Part shown: piece by piece, positions 62,071-64,000 of the stretch
How positions within the stretch are numbered: the first letter of the stretch is position 1
Layout: each line of letters opens with the position of its first letter
Position numbers and translations under genes: made by a program
The notes under the pieces: generated by a model
Told to the model about the DNA's origin: nothing
Database searches by the model: none
What the model saw: the letters and a program-made list of their open reading frames with translations, nothing else
Assembly (NCBI GenBank): GCA_946402275.1
Contig: CAMIVY010000009.1
Coordinates: 39,035-103,034 of the forward strand
Origin: an uncultured Prevotella sp.
GTDB lineage: Bacteria > Bacteroidota > Bacteroidia > Bacteroidales > Bacteroidaceae
DNA length: 64,000 bases
Reading direction: 5' to 3'

Positions 62071-62814
62071 ATGAATAAAGTGTGTCAGTATACGCAGGAT
62101 ATGGTTCTTGTTGCAACCTATCCCTCCACAAGAAAAGCCGCCTCAGCTGTCGGCATGTCCCCTACGGCTATCTCAATGAACTGCCTTGGCCGGACACGGA
62201 ATTGCGGTGGCTTCATCTTTATCTACGCTCCGAGCGAGTCGGAAGATAAGAAGCTGGTGGCCGATGGGAACAAAGACCATGCCCTCGATCTCTACAGCAG
62301 GGCCTTCGCCTTTGCGCTTTCACTCACTGGCAATAAGGATGACAGTAATGACCTCGTTCAAGATGCGTTCCTGAAGTACTACGATACAGATGTGACGGGA
62401 GAAGCAGCATACAAGTTCCTCATGCAGACCATCAAGTACGAGTGGATGAAGGAGAAGTCAAGACGCTCGTTCACTGCTTCCATCGAGGGATTCGAGTTCT
62501 GTCTGTCATCCAGCGACAGCGAGAGAATGGAGGAGAGGATCGAGAGGGAGCGCAGGACTGGCAGGCTTCAGGCTGGAATGGAGAAACTGGTCACGGCAGC
62601 ACTTTCGTCCATCAAGACCGAGAAGCGGAGGAAGAAGATAAACAGAATCTTCCACTGGTATCTCCAGGGAATGAGTGCTGCAGAGGTCGGCAAGAAGATG
62701 AACATCCAAGTCCAGTCGGCCAAGCAGGAGATACTTAGTATGCGTAGGTTTGTCAGTGAGGCACTTGACATACCGCTGCGTGAGTTCACACAGTACAATT
62801 GCAGAATAGTATAA
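62071..62814 (+). CDS. HTH-sigma fusion regulator
   Basis: This is a 247-residue protein. Residues ~10-55 look like a NUMOD1-type DNA-binding motif (VATYPSTRKAASAVGMSPTA, then NCGGFIFIYA). Residues ~70-135 resemble sigma region 2 (ALSLTGNKDDSNDLVQDAFL). A C-terminal region-4-like HTH follows (YLQGMSAAEVGKKMNIQVQS). It is likely the element's own transcription activator, possibly acting on the shared promoter module. A NUMOD1-sigma fusion is unusual. Confidence 0.65.
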   Translation: MNKVCQYTQDMVLVATYPSTRKAASAVGMSPTAISMNCLGRTRNCGGFIFIYAPSESEDKKLVADGNKDHALDLYSRAFAFALSLTGNKDDSNDLVQDAFLKYYDTDVTGEAAYKFLMQTIKYEWMKEKSRRSFTASIEGFEFCLSSSDSERMEERIERERRTGRLQAGMEKLVTAALSSIKTEKRRKKINRIFHWYLQGMSAAEVGKKMNIQVQSAKQEILSMRRFVSEALDIPLREFTQYNCRIV

Positions 62815-62826
62815 ACGGAAAGAAAA

Positions 62827-62937
62827 ATGGATACAAGAAACATTCAGCATGGCACATCCAGCCTCATCACGGGGATCAGAAAGATTTATCATTCATATAT
62901 TAAGACGCGCAAGAGAGTAACATTAAGAAACAATTAA
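62827..62937 (+). CDS. Possible 36-residue basic peptide
   Basis: The frame starts MDTRNIQHGTSSL and ends in a basic tail (KTRKRVTLRNN). GAAAG lies a few bases upstream of the ATG. It fits the gap after the sigma-like gene, but coding cannot be shown from sequence alone. Confidence 0.35.
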   Translation: MDTRNIQHGTSSLITGIRKIYHSYIKTRKRVTLRNN

Positions 62938-62951
62938 GAGCAATGAGTTGT

Positions 62952-63005
62952 CTGGCAGGAGCAGGCCTTAGCAGCGATACCAAAGGCGAGGCAAAGCCCT
63001 GCCGG
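62952..63005 (+). ncRNA. Candidate structured RNA or leader
   Basis: CTGGCAGG (62952-62959) pairs with CCTGCCGG (62998-63005) apart from one G-U. Inside, GCCTT (62965-62969) pairs with AAGGC (62983-62987). ACTTTAAA follows. It lies 40 bp before the next gene and could be a leader structure or terminator. A 29-codon frame (62943-63032) overlaps it and is not favoured. Confidence 0.35.
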
Positions 63006-63044
63006 ACTTTAAAAAGATTAGGTTTAATTTAAACAGTTTCAAGT

Positions 63045-63329
63045 ATGGCACAACAAACAGGAAATGGGTATCAACTCCCAGAGTATCTGACCGATATCTT
63101 CGATCAGGTCTCAAAACTGAATGCAACGATGTTAGAAGTTCGTGGTGCGGAGTTAAAAAGACTGCTCAATAGTGGTATAGCACTACATGACTTAGATGCC
63201 AAGTCCCTTATGGAAGACTTCGATAAGGCTGCTGATAGCATTAGCTCTGCAATAGGCAACCTTGCAGACTATACTGGTACGATAACAAGGGCTACAATGT
63301 TTCAGAATGTAAAGGAGGGCGTAGTATGA
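63045..63329 (+). CDS. Small helical element protein
   Basis: A 94-residue, helical protein (QVSKLNATMLEVRGAELKRL, then MEDFDKAADSISSAIGNLAD). Not recognised. The stop overlaps the next start (ATGA). The pair may be a small regulatory or structural complex. Confidence 0.55.
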   Translation: MAQQTGNGYQLPEYLTDIFDQVSKLNATMLEVRGAELKRLLNSGIALHDLDAKSLMEDFDKAADSISSAIGNLADYTGTITRATMFQNVKEGVV

Positions 63330-63556
63330 AGAAAGTAATGGTTACAGATCAGGTGGCAGACTTGATTTCCAAGGTTCAGACAGATTCTGGACTCCTTGAA
63401 CAAAAGGCATTTATCTGCGATGCTATTACAGCTTCCGTAAAGCAGATGTCACAAAGTGAGAACTATTCGGAAAACGACTTCATGCCATTACAGGCTCTGA
63501 ATAACTACAAGGAACTTATGGAAGAACTTGCGAAGTCAGAAGACTCTTATTCCTGA
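63326..63556 (+). CDS. Small helical element protein
   Basis: A 76-residue helical protein (VADLISKVQTDSGLLEQKAF, then FMPLQALNNYKELMEELAKS). Not recognised. It is translationally coupled to the previous gene and lies 8 bp before the HTH gene. Confidence 0.55.
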   Translation: MKKVMVTDQVADLISKVQTDSGLLEQKAFICDAITASVKQMSQSENYSENDFMPLQALNNYKELMEELAKSEDSYS

Positions 63557-63564
63557 ATAATGCT

Positions 63565-63762
63565 ATGGTAAACGAAGAACCAGTAGTAAGTCTGTCTGCC
63601 AGATATACCATCGCACAGACGGCGAAGCTTCTCGGCATGTCACGGAACACGATAAGGAAGTATACCGAAATCGGAGAATTGAAGTCGATTACGCACAAGA
63701 GTACAGGCAAGACCCTCTATGAAGGTATATCAATCCTGAAGTTCTGGAGAACGAAAGCATAG
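63565..63762 (+). CDS. Excisionase-like HTH protein at the right end
   Basis: The 65-residue protein is almost all a MerR/excisionase-type HTH (YTIAQTAKLLGMSRNTIRKY, TEIGELKSITHKSTGKTLYE). Its position 180 bp from attR fits a recombination directionality factor. It could instead regulate the terminal operon. Confidence 0.7.
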   Translation: MVNEEPVVSLSARYTIAQTAKLLGMSRNTIRKYTEIGELKSITHKSTGKTLYEGISILKFWRTKA

Positions 63763-63767
63763 ATCAT

Positions 63768-63841
63768 GCCCCTGCATTCCATCGGCAATATTGTTGTTTG
63801 ATTTAAGTTGCTTCTATGATGGAAATGGTGGGGGCTTTTTG
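63768..63841 (+). terminator. Long imperfect terminator at the right end
   Basis: GCCCCTGCATTCCATC (63768-63783) pairs imperfectly with GATGGAAATGGTGGGGGC (63818-63835), followed by TTTTTG. It would insulate element transcription from the tRNA gene. Confidence 0.65.
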
Positions 63842-63868
63842 TACCCCAAAATGACCTATCCAAACACT

Positions 63869-63892
63869 ATCACGGGAAAAATACGGGAATTT
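63869..63892 (+). repeat. Right 24-bp arm repeat
   Basis: Identical to 45814-45837 in the same orientation (core CACGGGAAAAATACGGGAAT), lying 53 bp inside attR. Candidate arm-type integrase site. Confidence 0.8.
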
Positions 63893-63903
63893 TTAAAACT
63901 AAT

Positions 63904-63941
63904 AAATGCCAACTCGTTGATAATCAACAGAATTGGCATTT
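63904..63941. terminator. Nested hairpin next to attR
   Basis: AAATGCCAA (63904-63912) pairs with TTGGCATTT (63933-63941), and the loop contains the palindrome GTTGATAATCAAC. It lies directly after the tRNA 3' end on the minus strand and may terminate or help process the tRNA transcript. It could also bind integration factors. Confidence 0.55.
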
Positions 63942-63945
63942 GATT

Positions 63946-63961
63946 TTGGGTGCCCGGACGG
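63946..63961. repeat. attR: attR core overlapping the tRNA-His 3' end
   Basis: TTGGGTGCCCGGACGG, identical to attL at 45683-45698. It spans the acceptor stem 3' strand, discriminator and the start of the T-stem of tRNA-His, so integration leaves the gene intact. Confidence 0.85.
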
Positions 63962-64000
63962 ACTCGAACCGTCGACATTCAGAACCACAATCTGACGCTC
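63949..64000 (-). tRNA. tRNA-His (GTG), 5' part outside the window
   Basis: Read on the minus strand, the sequence gives an anticodon stem TCAGA/TCTGA around the loop TTGTGGT (anticodon GTG at 63986-63988). The T-arm is GACGG-TTCGAGT-CCGTC, followed by the acceptor strand CGGGCAC and discriminator C, as expected for tRNA-His. CCA is not encoded. The D-arm and 5' acceptor strand lie beyond the window. Confidence 0.9.

Larger units (their letters stand above)
45683..63961. mobile_element. 18.3-kb tRNA-His-integrated element, candidate phage satellite with its own terminase
   Basis: The element is bounded by 16-bp direct repeats of the tRNA-His 3' end. It has a tyrosine recombinase 180 bp inside the left end, HTH excisionase candidates near both ends, and matching 24-bp repeats inside each end. 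Cargo includes a replication-initiator-like gene with iterons, a helicase/HNH/VRR-NUC module, an HD protein, a PIG-L/ParB/glycosyltransferase/RarA-C/ATP-grasp cassette, both terminase subunits, hicAB and a sigma-like regulator. No portal, capsid, protease or tail gene is present. The size and content fit a satellite that borrows virions; a decayed prophage or mobilisable island is the alternative. Confidence 0.8.

Noticed and set aside
45683..63961. Complete prophage
   Set aside because: No portal, capsid, head protease, tail or lysis genes can be found between the att sites.

Overview
The window looks like a Bacteroidales chromosome, most likely Prevotella or a close relative. Promoters carry the Bacteroidetes -7 box TAnnTTTG with TTTG about 20 nt upstream, Shine-Dalgarno sites are sparse, and families such as WG-repeat proteins, Sel1 lipoproteins, DUF4391 and WYL_2 small proteins fit that phylum. 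The genus is inferred; no rRNA or core genes are present.

Two blocks are visible. The first (1-45,240) is a dense conflict/defence island. Its left part holds a RyR-domain protein, a DUF4062-STAND protein with a degraded P-loop and a TerB-like protein on the plus strand. These converge with a minus-strand cluster: ECF sigma factor, an anti-sigma-like/papain-like protease/RyR fusion, a tandem TIR-TIR protein, a CbxX/CfxQ-type AAA+ ATPase and a Sel1-like protein. The middle part (10.7-24.3 kb) is a restriction island: XRE regulator, SNF2 helicase with a PLD-like N-terminus, DUF4391 protein, Fic protein, type III Mod and Res, then an EVE-McrB and McrC pair. The right part (24.3-45.2 kb) is a close-packed run of signalling and effector proteins: TIR-zinc ribbon-WG, DUF4062-STAND-TPR, two TIR-WD40 proteins, a PrsW-like membrane protease, a SIR2-like-TIR fusion, a nine-helix membrane STAND, a stand-alone RyR protein, a WG membrane protein and a Sel1 lipoprotein. 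RyR, DUF4062, TIR and Sel1 families occur on both sides of the restriction genes, so these may have been inserted into an older TIR/STAND/RyR locus.

The second block (45,683-63,961, about 18.3 kb) is an integrated element bounded by 16-bp direct repeats of the 3' end of a tRNA-His gene. The intact gene lies on the minus strand and runs off the right end of the window. Inside are a tyrosine recombinase, excisionase-like HTH proteins near both ends, a replication-initiator-like protein followed by iterons, a SNF2-like helicase/HNH/VRR-NUC module, an HD-domain cargo gene, and a PIG-L/ParB/glycosyltransferase/RarA-C/ATP-grasp cassette. These are followed by both terminase subunits, hicAB, a sigma-like regulator and several small genes. 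There are no portal, capsid or tail genes, so it looks like a phage satellite that carries its own terminase. A 24-bp repeat near each end resembles arm-type integrase sites, and a shared promoter module precedes four of its transcription units.

The strongest candidates for undescribed biology are the sigma / protease-RyR / TIR-TIR / AAA+ operon and the terminase-bearing satellite with its putative DNA-modification cassette.
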